Source: Nemertoderma westbladi (lineage: Eukaryota > Xenacoelomorpha > Nemertodermatida > Nemertodermatidae). Taken from it: 42,580 nt of DNA. A program made the position numbers and the translations under genes. A model generated the notes under the pieces. It saw only the letters and a program-made list of their open reading frames with translations. It ran no database searches and had not been told where the DNA came from. The stretch spans positions 1 to 42,580 of the forward strand of contig JAUCBJ010007521.1 of NCBI GenBank assembly GCA_032718475.1, read 5' to 3'. Below, one piece after another: positions 1-11,160 of this stretch; the stretch's first letter is position 1; each line of letters opens with the position of its first letter.

Positions 1-224
1 CACTTGTAAAATAAAGGCTTATGATTGGACGGATGAGTAGCGTTGGGTGACTAATAACGCCTCTAGCGGAAGATGCGGGAACTTGAGAAGTTGCCATGGT
101 TACGGATTAAATGCTGACATCTGATTGGTTGAAATAATAACGACCACCGCAAAAGGTTGAAATAGTGGCTTCTGATTGGACAGAGTACCAGAAATGGATG
201 GTAATGATGGGCTACGGGTGACCA

Positions 225-873
225 TTATCCAGTGTCATAGTATTGTATACTACTATCAGTATCCAATTTAACACCAGTTATTATCACAGGTATTCTATCA
301 ATTTTGCCAGTAAAACCCTTTCCGAGGTTTGGGAGAATTTTCCCGTCCCAGTGAACTATACAGGGATCTGGACATCGATCTTTAAATGTTTCCACAATTC
401 TAGATGCATTCTCTATACGATTCTTCACCCGGTGTCTGTATACAGTTGAATGGGAAGCCGATTTAAAATTCGAGACATCTCAGCTTAAGCTTTTGGAAAC
501 AGTTGCACTTAGTGTCCATAACTGGCGAGTACTTATTGCATGTCTATCTGCCAAGCTGTATACTTCCGGAGACAGAAACTTCGACTTCTTTGGAGCATCA
601 GAATCAGGCGTTTTTGAAACTGTCTTAGCGATGTAATCGCTGGCAATGAAGTCAGGATCATCTTCATCAGTCTGAGAACTCTCGCAAGATGAACTTGTTG
701 CAATGTCTTCATTAATACTACATATCACCTCACCTTCGTTGCTATCATTACTTCTCGTTCGTTTCAATCTACGTTGTCTCTGTAAATCGCGAAAAACATC
801 CTCCCAATCGATGCCAGACGATCCTAACACCATTTTTCCTTTCCTGACTCCTCTTTGATCCAACAGAAAATTC
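225..873 (-). pseudogene. Exon 2 of a transposase-like unknown gene, interrupted by an in-frame TGA
   Basis: Second exon of the minus-strand gene that begins at 1588. The acceptor AG is at 875-874 and joins exon 1 in frame (AA|G), giving a continuous KNFLLDQRG junction. The exon runs open to a TGA at 482-480. The same frame then continues open to 225 with conserved-looking sequence, including VHWDGK and a following DRIPVIITG stretch. From memory, large uncharacterised invertebrate families have this HWDGK segment at the start of an RNase H-like (transposase-type) domain, where the Asp would be the first acidic residue. That assignment is recall, not a search. The TGA may be a nonsense mutation or a sequencing error; selenocysteine is unlikely. 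The remaining catalytic domain is not in the window, so the gene is truncated or continues beyond base 1. Confidence 0.55.
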
Positions 874-1160
874 CTAAATATGTATAATAAGCAAAAATAA
901 GGACGGTGTATTACTTACACAATAATATAATGCGTGTTGTATATTAAATTGATATATATATATATGTTATGTTATGTTCATGATGTTACATGAATAATGA
1001 TAATTATGAATTTTATACCAAAAAGAGTTTTTAAAAGGTATATAAATCTATAAGTTTATGCGTTTCTATTAAATGGTAGCTATTGCTGGTCATTAATATA
1101 ACTCAATTCAGATATGATTTCAGTCCAACCAAACACCAACAAATACTGCTTAATACTTAC

Positions 1161-1588
1161 TTGTCTTCTTCAATCTTGATAAGTTTCAACGCATTTGTTT
1201 TAGCAACATCGAATAACAAAGACATTTTTGTTTGAAATTCAACCAGTTTGTCCTTGGTAGATGCTGAAGGGTCACGGCGAGACACAGTCTTCTTTAGTTT
1301 GTTATATTCGTCATATAACTTGGTCAGCACTCTAACAATATTCTTGTGATCTTGAACTGGTATTTTGGCATTATTCCAAACAATGATGGTGTTGGTAGCC
1401 GTGGCTGCTATTCCATTTGATAGGTATCCTTTGGACTTACCACCAGGGCCTTCTTTTTGTCTTAAAAACAGTACGGATTTCAGTACTTCAGCATTAGTTG
1501 GCAGTTGTCTTGTCTTTGCTGGATTGAAATCGGTACAGGACCCAAGTAACCATTCTGTTACATCAGATCGCAAATGCAATGCTGACAT
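1161..1588 (-). CDS. Exon 1 of the transposase-like unknown gene
   Basis: Open reading frame starting at ATG 1588 (MSALHLRSDVTEWLLG) and ending at a clear splice donor, AA|GTAAGT, with GT at 1160-1159. It encodes about 142 residues: a CTDFNPAKTRQLPT segment, an FLR segment and a basic helical stretch ending LIKIEEDK. The pattern (a 'LPTNAEVL..VLFLR' block, a W-containing helix, then 'KIEEDK-FLLDQR' across the junction) matches a widespread family of uncharacterised invertebrate proteins that I recall but cannot name. The function is unknown; a role as an element-encoded or domesticated transposase is inferred from the downstream HWDGK motif. The intron, 874-1160, is AT-rich with a short (TA)n tract and GTTAT repeats. 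Confidence 0.6.
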
Positions 1589-2449
1589 TGTCCAGTATTA
1601 TAGTATTAATCTTTGTATTATACTGTTATATTAATAAATTATTATTTATATTAATAAGTGTACCGGTATATGATGTTTGAGGGGTGGAGTAGGCCTACTA
1701 AATACAGCAGTAGAACTACAATATTGCTGTGGAGGTTGCTTATTTCAGTACCTGCAGTAGGTATAGACAAGGAACATAAATTCAGCAATTAGGAAATGAA
1801 CGAATACAGTGTCTGTGTAATGTGCCAGTTCATGTCAGTGTATGCATGGCCTTCGGAGTGGCTGGGTTGAGCAAATCTTGACAAAGACTGAATTTTGACT
1901 TAAATTTCGCATGCTCTCTATCTAATTTGATCATTATTTTTCAAATGAGCTCAAATTTCGATTCATTGCTCTTCCTGATGTGATTTACCTAAAATTACAA
2001 CCATCGCGTAGCCATATTATCCCATCGCTCGAAATGTCAATCTTCAAGAGGCTTGCTCTATCTGAAAAATTAAGTTTGAGACCTACTTGTAATGATTTTT
2101 TTTGCTCAAATAGGTGTAATGCACCAAACTAGCCTTGAGGAAATAGAAAATTCCAAGATTTTTTTTTCGTCTATAGGAAGTGAAACACTCTGGCGTAGGG
2201 CCTACTGAATACTGCACTGCTAGTGTGCTAAGACATTTCACATTTTTTTAGGCCTACTGATTTACTACTGGTCGGGTTGGTACTGTTTTACTTGTCAGCA
2301 GGAGTGGAAATACCTAGGTTTTTTTATGAAAAAAAATAGGTTTTGGTTTTTTACATAGGTTTAAAAAAAAACCTTTAGGTTTTAGAGGTTTTTTTTATTA
2401 AATAGATTTACCTTGTATTAAATCCTGAATAACACATGCTGTTACGCCA
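1589..2449. other. Non-coding stretch with T/A homopolymer repeats
   Basis: No supported gene. It contains AT-rich sequence upstream of the minus-strand gene. Around 2310-2400 there is a degenerate cluster of AGGTTTTTT-like units, some in inverted orientation. Confidence 0.5.
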
Positions 2450-2457
2450 GCGCCAGC
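2450..2457. repeat. Left target-site duplication of the foldback element (GCGCCAGC)
   Basis: GCGCCAGC immediately precedes the left inverted arm. The identical 8-mer occurs at 9961-9968, just outside the right arm. The arm ends are slightly diverged, so the boundary could shift by a few bases. Confidence 0.55.
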
Positions 2458-3480
2458 CAATAGTATCTAATCTACATCATTGTCCAGAATAGGGTGTTTC
2501 CCTTCACTTCTATGGGGCTTTCTATTATTCCTACCTGTCCCAAATACGTTGTGTAATGATTTCCAACTTGTCCAATATAGGGGCATCCAATCAAATCATA
2601 TGAGCCAACTCCTCGTCATCGGACCAATACCAACATTCCTAAAGTTAGGCATCTCCCTTATTGGCTATATAATGTATAATGGAAAATTCCACTGATATAT
2701 AAACCAAGTGTCAACTACGAATCCGGGGCTCATTATAACAACCTATATTGGACAGAGCAATGTATTTGGGACAAGAGCTGGTTGAGGTATATGTACAGTG
2801 GAAATTCCCATTCTAAATAAGGGCATTTGGAATACTTGTTCCCTAGTTATGGTTAAAGATATACTGTGGGTGCCTTTGCAGGACATTGCTTTCGCCGTGA
2901 GGACCAGCCAGTGCATAATCTTGTACTTTGGCAGCCTCATGGAGTGAATAAGCATGGTGGACAGCCCATGACTTTCTTGAGACGCATCTTAAAGGACACT
3001 GGCCTTAAAGATGCGGATGATCTAGCAAATGTCATGGGTGATAGGGAGTTGTGGCGGTGCAATTTTGTTGACAAGCCGGCACAGCATTCTTAAAAATGCA
3101 GCTGCAATGCAGCATGCCGATCCTAGTAGTAGTAGTAGTAGTGGGTGCCTTGCAAATGGCCTGTAAGACTGTGATGCATTACAGGCTATAGTGTCATCAT
3201 AGTCACGTTATTTAATTTCATGTTGTGCAATTTATTCATATTGTGCAATTTATTCATGTTATGCAATTTATTCATGTTGTGCAATTTATTCATGTGGTGC
3301 AATTTATTCACTTATAATAAATCTAAATACATTCGTATAATAATAATTAAATGACAATCAAATTAGTGATATCGCAACCTCCTCCCCCAGACTCAACTTC
3401 ATCCCAAATAGTCCTTAATAAGTCTTAAATTTGACTCAAATAGGTTGCCAGTGTCCCATATAGGGTGTTTGTGTCCCATA
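2458..3480 (+). repeat. Left outer inverted arm of the foldback element
   Basis: Inverted partner of 9230-9960. It is interrupted by a LINE tail at 2881-3140. It carries scattered degenerate copies of a TGTCCCAWATAGGGTG-like motif (for example 2482, 2538, 2570, 2744), the same motif that is the core of the inner satellite. It also carries five units of a ~16-bp TTGTGCAATTTATTCA repeat at about 3222-3310. Confidence 0.75.
2866..3154 (+). mobile_element. 5'-truncated LINE 3' end with its target-site duplication
   Basis: The insert at 2881-3140 encodes, in plus orientation, the last ~70 residues of a non-LTR retrotransposon reverse-transcriptase protein (GHCFRREDQPV, LRRILKDTGL, MGDRELWR motifs), then a stop, a short 3' tail and a (TAG)n tract. 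It is flanked by GTGGGTGCCTTTGCA (2866-2880) and GTGGGTGCCTTGCA (3141-3154), a target-site duplication. The matching place in the opposite arm (about 9531-9550) lacks the insert and preserves the single-copy target. A second, diverged copy of the same LINE tail lies at 10160-10280 on the minus strand. Confidence 0.8.
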
Positions 3481-5155
3481 TAGGTTGATTTTGTCCAAAA
3501 TAGCCTGTAGCTTTATCAAAATTATTTCAAATAGTTTATAAATGTAAAGGAATACTGAGAAGAATATCGACTTCATAATCATAGCTTTAATTCCAATTTT
3601 TCCCAAATAGGTTGTTTTTGTCCCATATAGGGTGTTTGTGTCCTGTATAGGGTGTGAATTGCTATAATGATTACAAACGTTTTGTAAATGAAATGGAATA
3701 TTCAAAATAATATAGAATTCAATATCAGCTTTCATTTAAATTTGTCCCAAATAGGTTGCTTATGTCCCATATAGGGTGTTTGTGTCCCATATAGGATGTT
3801 TGTGTGCCAAATAGCGTATGACTTTCTCAAAATGATTTTACATAGTTTATAAATATAATGGAATAATAAAAAGAATATTTTTTCCTTTATAAACTATGTG
3901 AATCATTTTGAGAACGTCACACGCTATTTGGGACACAAACGCCCTATACGGGACACAAAAACCCTATATGGGACATAAACAACCTATTTGTGACAAATTT
4001 AAATTAAAGCTATGGTAGTGAATTCTATATTCTTTTTTGAGTATTCCATGAGATTTAGAAACGAATTAAAATCATTTTGAGAAAGTCACACGCTATTTGG
4101 GATGCTAACACCCTATATGGGGCACAAACAACCTATTTGGGACAACTTTAAATGAAAGCTATTATAGTGAATTCTATATTATTTTGAGTATTCCATTACA
4201 TTTAGAAAATATTTGAAATCATTATAAGCAATTCACACCCTATATGGGACACAAACACCCTATATGGGACAAAAACAACCTATTTGGGACAAATTGAAAT
4301 TAAAGCTATGGTAGTGAATTCTATATTCTTTTGAGTATTCCATGAGATTTAGAAACTAATTAAAATCATTTTGAGAAAGTCACGCTATTTGGGATACTAA
4401 CACCCTATATTGGACAGAAACAACCTATTTGGGACAAATTTAAATGAAAGCTATGATAGTGAATTCTATATTCTTTTGAATATTCCATTACATTTCGAAA
4501 CTATTTGAAATCATTATAAGCACTTCACACCCTATACGGGACACAAACACCCTATATGGGACACAAACAACCTATTTGGGAAAAATTTAAATTAAAGCTA
4601 TGATAGTGGATTCTATTTTCTTTTGAGTATTTCCATTATATTTATAACTATGTAAAATCATTTTGAGAAAGTCATACGCTATTTGGCACACAAACACCCT
4701 ATATGGGACAAAAACAACCTATTTGAGACAAATTGAAATTAAAGCTATGGTAGTGAATTCTATTTTCTTTTGAGTATTTCCATTATATTTATAAACTATG
4801 TAAAATCATTTTGAGAAAGTCATACGCTATTTGGCACACCAACACCCTATATTGGACAAAAGCAACCTATTTGGGACAAATTTAAATGAAAGCTATGATA
4901 GTGAATTCTATATTCTTTTGAGTATTCCATTACATTTAGAAAATATTTGAAATCATTATAAGCAATTCACACCCTATACGGGACACAAACACCCTATATG
5001 GGACAAAAACAACCTATTTGGGACAAATTGAAATTAAAGTTATGGTTGTGAATTCTATATTCTTTTGAGTATTCCATGATATTTAGAAACTATTTAAAAT
5101 CATTTTGAGAAAGTCATACGCTATTTGGGACACAAACACCCTCCCTATATGGGTG
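3430..5155. repeat. Left satellite array (~150-bp monomers, orientation flips near 3885)
   Basis: Tandem monomers of roughly 145-165 bp. Each contains two or three ~21-bp sub-repeats of the form CCCTATATGGGACACAAACA, plus a longer segment with AAAGCTATGRTAGTGAATTC. Monomers run in one orientation to about 3885 and then in the reverse orientation to about 5155. Two monomer types alternate: one with AATCATTTTGAGAAAGTCA, the other with AATCATTATAAGCAATTCA. Confidence 0.85.
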
Positions 5156-5159
5156 TTTG

Positions 5160-6120
5160 TGGTATTGCTGGAGTTTTAGTAAGAATAGTGTAGATATTTG
5201 CAGAATTAATGATGTTTAACAAAGTTCTGCAAAGATCTTAATAGTTCTCAATCAATAATTAAGCAAACTTTGAAGCATTCTTCTGTTTGCACTGTGGATT
5301 GTTACTATGGGGATAGGGCAGTGGGGGATATAGAACCTACATATCCTACTGTACAACTATGTAACACCTACACACCTAACATTTCTTATTATCCCTATCT
5401 GTATATCTATTGTGTGGTAATGGTATTATATTTAAGCAGAACAAATTTCAATTTGATTTTAAGTTAAACCAATTTAACTTTGCATTAATATCAATAAATT
5501 TATATTACATTCATATAAATTAATATTATAATTACTCTACTTGGCCACCATATTAGATAATTCATATTGATGTAGATTTATAAATTTCTTTGTTTATATA
5601 CCTATTAATTGATAATTTATAATTAATTATTGATTGATAATTTCTAACTTGATATTATCATGATATGATCATGATAAGATCTGAAAAGATCTTCGTATGA
5701 TATGAAATGTTATGTAAAACGCTGTGAAAGAGAGTACTCTGGTCAGTCAAATACGGCACAAAAATAACTATAATTGGCCTCTGCCTCTGGTGTTTTAAAA
5801 TTTGGGCAGCCTCATTATCTGGCCTGATCTTATCCTGATCATAGTCTGATCGTAGCAGATATAATAGCCATGTTGTTAATTTCCAAGACAATAATTATAA
5901 TGTTTAATGTAAAAATGGTTTTGATATTTAACAAATTGCAACCATACATTCAATAAATAAATATTTTTTCAATATTTTTTATATCTAAATTCTTAAAAGA
6001 TTTTGTCATGATCATTCTATGATCATAGCAGATTTACAATGTATTATGATCAGTGCAGATGAGTCAAGCACATAGCATGATCCGTATAGATCTTGGCAGA
6101 TTCGTAAAGTCGCTAGTATA
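5160..6120. other. Central non-inverted spacer of the foldback element, GATC-rich on the right
   Basis: Unique sequence between the two satellite arms. No convincing gene; open frames are under 80 codons. The right half (5655-6115) has about eleven GATC sites, many in ATGATCAT or AGATCT contexts, far more than expected for AT-rich DNA. Confidence 0.6.
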
Positions 6121-6129
6121 GGGAAAGCA

Positions 6130-9100
6130 TTAATTTCAATTTGTCCCAAATAGGTTGTTTATGTCCCATATAGGGTTTTTGTGTCCCATATAGGGCGTTT
6201 GTGTCCCAAATAGTGTGTGACGTTCTCAAAATGATTTCATATAGTTTATAAATGAAAAAATATTCTTTTTATATTCCATTATATTTATAAACTATGTAAA
6301 ATCATTTTGAGAAAGTCATACGCTATTTGGCACACAAACATCCTATATGGGACACAAACACCCTATATGGGACATAAATAACCTATTTGGGACAAATTGA
6401 AATTAAAGCTATGGTAGTGAATTCTATATTCTTTGGAGTATTCCATGAGATTTAGAAACTATTTGAAATCATTATAAGCACTTCACACCCTATATGGGAC
6501 ACAACAACACCCTTTATGGGACATAAACAACCTATTTGGGACAAATTGAAATTAAAGCTATGGTAGTGAATTCTATATTCTTTTGAGTATTTCCATTATA
6601 TTTATAAACTATGCAAAATCATTTTGAGAAAGTCATACGCTATTTGGCACACAAACACTCTATATGGGACACAAACACCCTATTTGGGACAAATTTAAAT
6701 TAAAGCTATGATAATGAATTCTATATTCTTTTGAGTATTCCATTACATTTAGAAAATATTTGAAATCATTATAAGCAATTCACACCCTATACAGGACACA
6801 AACACCCTATATGGGACAAAAACAACCTATTTGGGACAAATTGAAATTAAAGCTATGGTAGTGAATTATATTTTCTTTTGAGTATTTCCATTATATTTAT
6901 AAACTATGTAAAGTCATTTTGAGAAAGTCATACGCTATTTGGCACACAAATACCCTATAGGGGACAAAAACAACCTATTTGGGACAAATTTAAATTAAAG
7001 CTATGATAGTGAATTCTATATTCTTTTGAGTATTCCATTACATTTAGAAAATATTTGAAATCATTATAAGCAATTCACACCCTATACGGGACACAAACAC
7101 CCTATATGGGACAAAAACAACCTATTTGGGACAAATTGAAATTAAAGCTATGGTAGTGAATTCTATATTCTTTTCAGTATTCCATGATATTTAGAAACTA
7201 TTTAAAATCATTTTGAGAAAGTCACACGCTATTTGGGACACAAACATCCTATATGGGACACAAACACCCTATATGGGACATAAACAACCTATTTGGGACA
7301 AATTTAAATGAAAGCTATGATAGTGAATTCTATATTTTTTTGAGTATTCCATTACATTTCGAAACTATTTGAAATCATTATAAGCACTTCACACCCTATA
7401 CGGAACACAAACACCCTATATGGGACACAAACAACCTATTTGGGACAAATTTAAATTAAAGATATGATAGTGGATTCTATTTTCTTTTGCTTATTTCCAT
7501 TATATTTATAAACTATGTAAAATCATTTTGAGAAAGTCATACGCTATTTGGCACACAAACACCCTATATGGGACACAAACACCCTATTTGGGACAAATTT
7601 AAATTAAAGCTATGATATTGAATTCTATGTTCTTTTGAGTATTCCATTACATTTAGAAAAAGTTTTGAAATCATTATAAGCAATTCACACCCTATACAGG
7701 ATACAAACACCCTATATGGGACAAAAACAACCTATTTGGGACAAATTGAAATTAAAGCTATGGTAGTGAATTCTATTTTCTTTTGAGTATTTCCATTATA
7801 TTTATAAACTATGTAAAGTCATTTTGAGAAAGTCATACGCTATTTGGCACACAAACACCCTATAGGGGACAAAAACAACCTATTTGGGACAAATTTAAAT
7901 TAAAGCTATGATAGTGAATTCTATATTCTTTTGAGTATTCCATTACATTTAGAAAATATTTGAAATCATTATAAGCAATTCACACCCTATACGGGACACA
8001 ATCACCCTATATGGGACAAAAACAACCTATTTGGGACAAATTGAAATTAAAGCTATGGTAGTGAATTATATATTCTTTTCAGTATTCCATGATATTTAGA
8101 AACTATTTAAAATCATTTTGAGAAAGTCACACGCTATTTGGGACACAAACACCCTATATGGGACACAAACACCCTATATGGGACATAAACAACCTATTTG
8201 GGACAAATTTAAATGAAGGCTATGATAGTGAATTCTATATTCTTTTGAGTATTCCATTACATTTCGAAACTATTTGAAATCATTATAAGCACTTCACACC
8301 CTATACGGAACACAAACACCCTATATGGGACACAAACAACCTATTTGGGACAAATTGAAATTAAAGCTATGGTAGTGAATTCTATATTCTTTTCAGTATT
8401 CCATGATATTTAGAAACTATTTAAAATCATTTTGAGAAAGTCACACGCTATTTGGGACACAAACACCCTATATGGGACACAAACACCCTATATGAGACAT
8501 AAACAACCTATTTGGGATAAATTTAAATGAAAGCTATGATAGTGAATTCTATATTCTTTTGAGTATTCCAGTACATTTCGAAACTATTTGAAATCATTAT
8601 AAGCACTTCACACCCTATTCGGAACACAAACAACCTATATGGGACACAAACAACCTATTTGGGACAAATTTAAAATAAAGCTATGATAGTGGATTCTATT
8701 TTCTTTTGAGTATTTCCATTATATTTATAAACTATGTAAAATCATTTTGAGAAAGTCATACGCTATTTGGCACACAAACACCCTTTATGGGACACAAACA
8801 CCCTATTTGGGACAAATTTAAATTAAAGCTATGATATTGAATTCTATGTTCTTTTGAGTATTCCATTACATTTAGAAAATATTTGAAATCATTATAAGCA
8901 ATTCACACCCTATACAGGACACAAACACCCTATATGGGACAAAAACAACCTATTTGGGACAAATTGAAATTAAAGCTATGGTAGTGAATTCTATTTTCTT
9001 TTGAGTATTTCCATTATATTTATAAACTATGTAAAATCATTTTGAGAAAGTCATACGCTATTTGGCACACAAACACCCTATATGGGACAAAAACAACCTA

Positions 9101-9250
9101 TTTGGGACAAATTTAAATTAAAGCTATGATAGTGAATTCTATATTCTTTTGAGTATTCCATTACATTTAGAAAATATTTGAAATCATTATAAGCAATTCA
9201 CACCCTATACGGGATACAAACACCCTATATGGGACACAAACAGCCTATTT
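6130..9250. repeat. Right satellite array with higher-order periodicity
   Basis: The same ~150-bp monomers as the left array. A short portion (6130-6258) is in one orientation and the rest is inverted. Distinctive variants (CACACCCTATACAGGA) recur at 6781, 7686 and 8904, spacings of 905 and 1218 bp. These correspond to about six and eight monomers, so the array was amplified in multi-monomer blocks. Confidence 0.85.
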
Positions 9251-9960
9251 GAGTCAAATTTAAGACTTATTAAGGACTATTTGGGATGAAGTTGAGTCTG
9301 GGGGAGGAGGTTGCGATATCACTAATTTGATTGTCATTTAATTATTATTATACAAATGTATTTAGATTTATTATAAGTGAATAAATTATTGCACCACATG
9401 AATAAATTGCAGAGTGAATAAATTGCACAACATGAATAAATTACACAATATGAATAAATTGCACAACATGAAATGAAATAACGTGACTATGATGACACTA
9501 TAGCCTATAATGCATCACAGTCTTACAGGCCATTTGCAAGGCACCCGCAGTATATCTTTAACCATAACTAGGGAACATGTATTCCAAATGCCCTTATTTA
9601 GAATGGGAATTTCCACTGTACATATACCTCCAACCAGCTCTTGTCCCAAATACGTTGCTCTGTCCAGTATAGGTTGCTATAATGAGCCCCGGATTCGTAG
9701 CTGTCACTTGGATTCTATATCAGTGGAATTTTCCATTAACCTTTACATTATATAGCCAATAAGGGAGATGCCTAACTTTAGGAATGTTGGTATTAGACCG
9801 ATGATGAGGAGTTGGCTCATATGATGATTTGATTGGATGCCCCTATATTGGACAGGTTGGAAATCATTACACAACGTATTTGGGACAGGTATGAATAATA
9901 GAAAGCCCCATAGAAGTGAAGGGAAACACCCTATTCTGGACAATAATGTAGAGACTACTC
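9230..9960 (-). repeat. Right outer inverted arm of the foldback element
   Basis: Reverse complement of the left arm, without the LINE insert. It includes the GAATAAATTGCAC repeats (9370-9475) and the GGGGGAGGAGGTTGCGATATC segment that mirrors 3370-3400. Confidence 0.75.
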
Positions 9961-9968
9961 GCGCCAGC
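9961..9968. repeat. Right target-site duplication of the foldback element (GCGCCAGC)
   Basis: Identical to 2450-2457 and directly outside the right arm. Confidence 0.55.
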
Positions 9969-10159
9969 ACATCTCAATGTAAAAATTATATAAAGATTCT
10001 TAAAGGGTACTGTACTACGACTAGTTACTACTATAATCGGCCTGCCTGCTGAATTGAAACTGCACATTGAGATGCTATGACAGATTAACAAAAATATTTG
10101 CTACCACCATGCAATCCCCAATTGAGGTATATGCCCAATGCAGCGTGCATTAAGAAATG

Positions 10160-10280
10160 TATGCAGGCATATCAAGAAAGTTGCATCTAGCCAACTCCCT
10201 ATCCACAATGACTTTACCGAGATTATCCGCATCTTCAAGGCCAGTGTCCTTTAGGAGGTGTCTCACGAAAGTCATGGTCA
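10160..10280 (-). mobile_element. Diverged LINE reverse-transcriptase C-terminal remnant
   Basis: The minus strand translates to a peptide with LLKDTGLEDADNLGKV and VDRELARCNFLD segments. These align closely with the LINE tail at 2940-3090 (LRRILKDTGLKDADDLANV, DRELWRCNFVD). The preceding minus-strand sequence lacks the rest of the ORF, so it is a fossil fragment. Confidence 0.7.
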
Positions 10281-10776
10281 TTAAGTTTCCGATGAATTAT
10301 GTGTGACTTCCAATTACTGGAAATGTTAAAATGCCTAGGCAATTATATGTACGCATTTAATAGGTAATTGTCTATTATTTAGCAAATACATAAGAACAAA
10401 CCCTGAATTTTTTACGTTTTGTTATAAGAATGATATTGCATATTGGTCTATTTATCGTGTATATCGTAGTACTGTAGTAGTAATAATATATCCACTGCCA
10501 AGGCACTGGTCTGCTGGTACAATAACTTGAATTTGCATAAGCTGATGATAGGCACTATGCCTACTGTATGTACAGTAGCTGCACTAATAGTTGTAGGGCA
10601 GGTCTATGTTGTACAGTACTTTCGCTCAATTTACTGTAATATAAACTGACAAATTCACAGTTATTATGACAATATGCATGCACACGTCGCAGTCAAAGAA
10701 TGTTTCACAAACGGCAGTGACAGGGTATCATTGCTAGACAAAATGTACTAAATTTAAATAATGGTACAGTACTGTA
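10281..10776. other. Non-coding, rich in TACTGTA/TACAGTA motifs
   Basis: No gene supported. Several TACAGTA or TACTGTA palindrome-like motifs occur here, as in many other intergenic parts of the window. Confidence 0.4.
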
Positions 10777-11160
10777 TTCAGCAACTTGTTGCTGGACCCC
10801 CTCACACACAGAAACAAGTTTCGGAAACAAGTTGCAGCAACTTGTTGCTGAACACCTCACATACAGAAACAAGTTTCGGAAACAAGTTGCAGCAACAAGT
10901 TTCTGTGTGTGAGGCCCCACTCACACGAAGCAACTTGTTTCTGCAACTTGTTGCTGGACTCCTCACACACAGAAACTTGTTGCTGGACCCCCTCACACAC
11001 AGAAACGTGTTGCTTTGTTGCTGCAACTTGTTTCCGATACTTGTTTCTGTATGTGAGGAGTCCAGCAACAAGTTGCTGCAACTTGTTTCCGAAACTTACT
11101 TCTGTATGTGAGGAGTCCAGCAACTTATTGTGGACTCCTCACTCACAGAAACAAGTATAT
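10777..11160. repeat. Palindromic minisatellite (CAACTTGTTGCTG / CTCACACACAGAAACAAG)
   Basis: Irregular tandem and inverted repetition of two modules: the near-palindrome AGCAACAAGTTGCT and the segment CCTCACACACAGAAACAAGTTTC. Modules occur in both orientations, so the region can form alternative hairpins. The overlapping open frames on both strands are by-products of the repeat and are not called as genes. Confidence 0.8.

Larger units (their letters stand above)
2458..9960. mobile_element. 7.5-kb foldback-like element with long satellite-containing inverted arms
   Basis: The sequence from 2458 inward is the reverse complement of the sequence from 9960 inward. Examples are 2480-2700 against 9740-9950, and the GTGCAATTTATTC repeats at 3225-3310 against 9370-9480. 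Each arm has about 730 bp of outer sequence followed by a satellite array. Both arms contain the same orientation-flip junction (about 3885 and about 6258), which are themselves inverted copies, so the arms are homologous through the arrays and differ by satellite copy number. Only about 5160-6120 is non-inverted. There is no coding capacity, so it is non-autonomous. The structure, with long arms made of tandem repeats and an 8-bp duplication, resembles Drosophila FB and sea-urchin TU foldback elements (family knowledge, not a search). Confidence 0.75.

Noticed and set aside
1-200. Three ATTGG (inverted CCAAT) motifs as a promoter
   Set aside because: Single short motifs in AT-rich DNA, with no downstream plus-strand gene to support them.
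3120-3140. (TAG)n run as an independent microsatellite
   Set aside because: It is the 3' tail of the LINE insertion, directly followed by the target-site duplication.
7090-7250. CCCTATATGGG sub-repeats as CArG boxes (SRF sites)
   Set aside because: The A/T core is five bases, not six (CC-W5-GG), and the motif is repeated as satellite; no regulatory context.
3430-9250. Tandem repeats as a CRISPR array
   Set aside because: Repeats are ~150-bp satellite monomers with conserved spacers, in a eukaryotic genome, with no cas genes.
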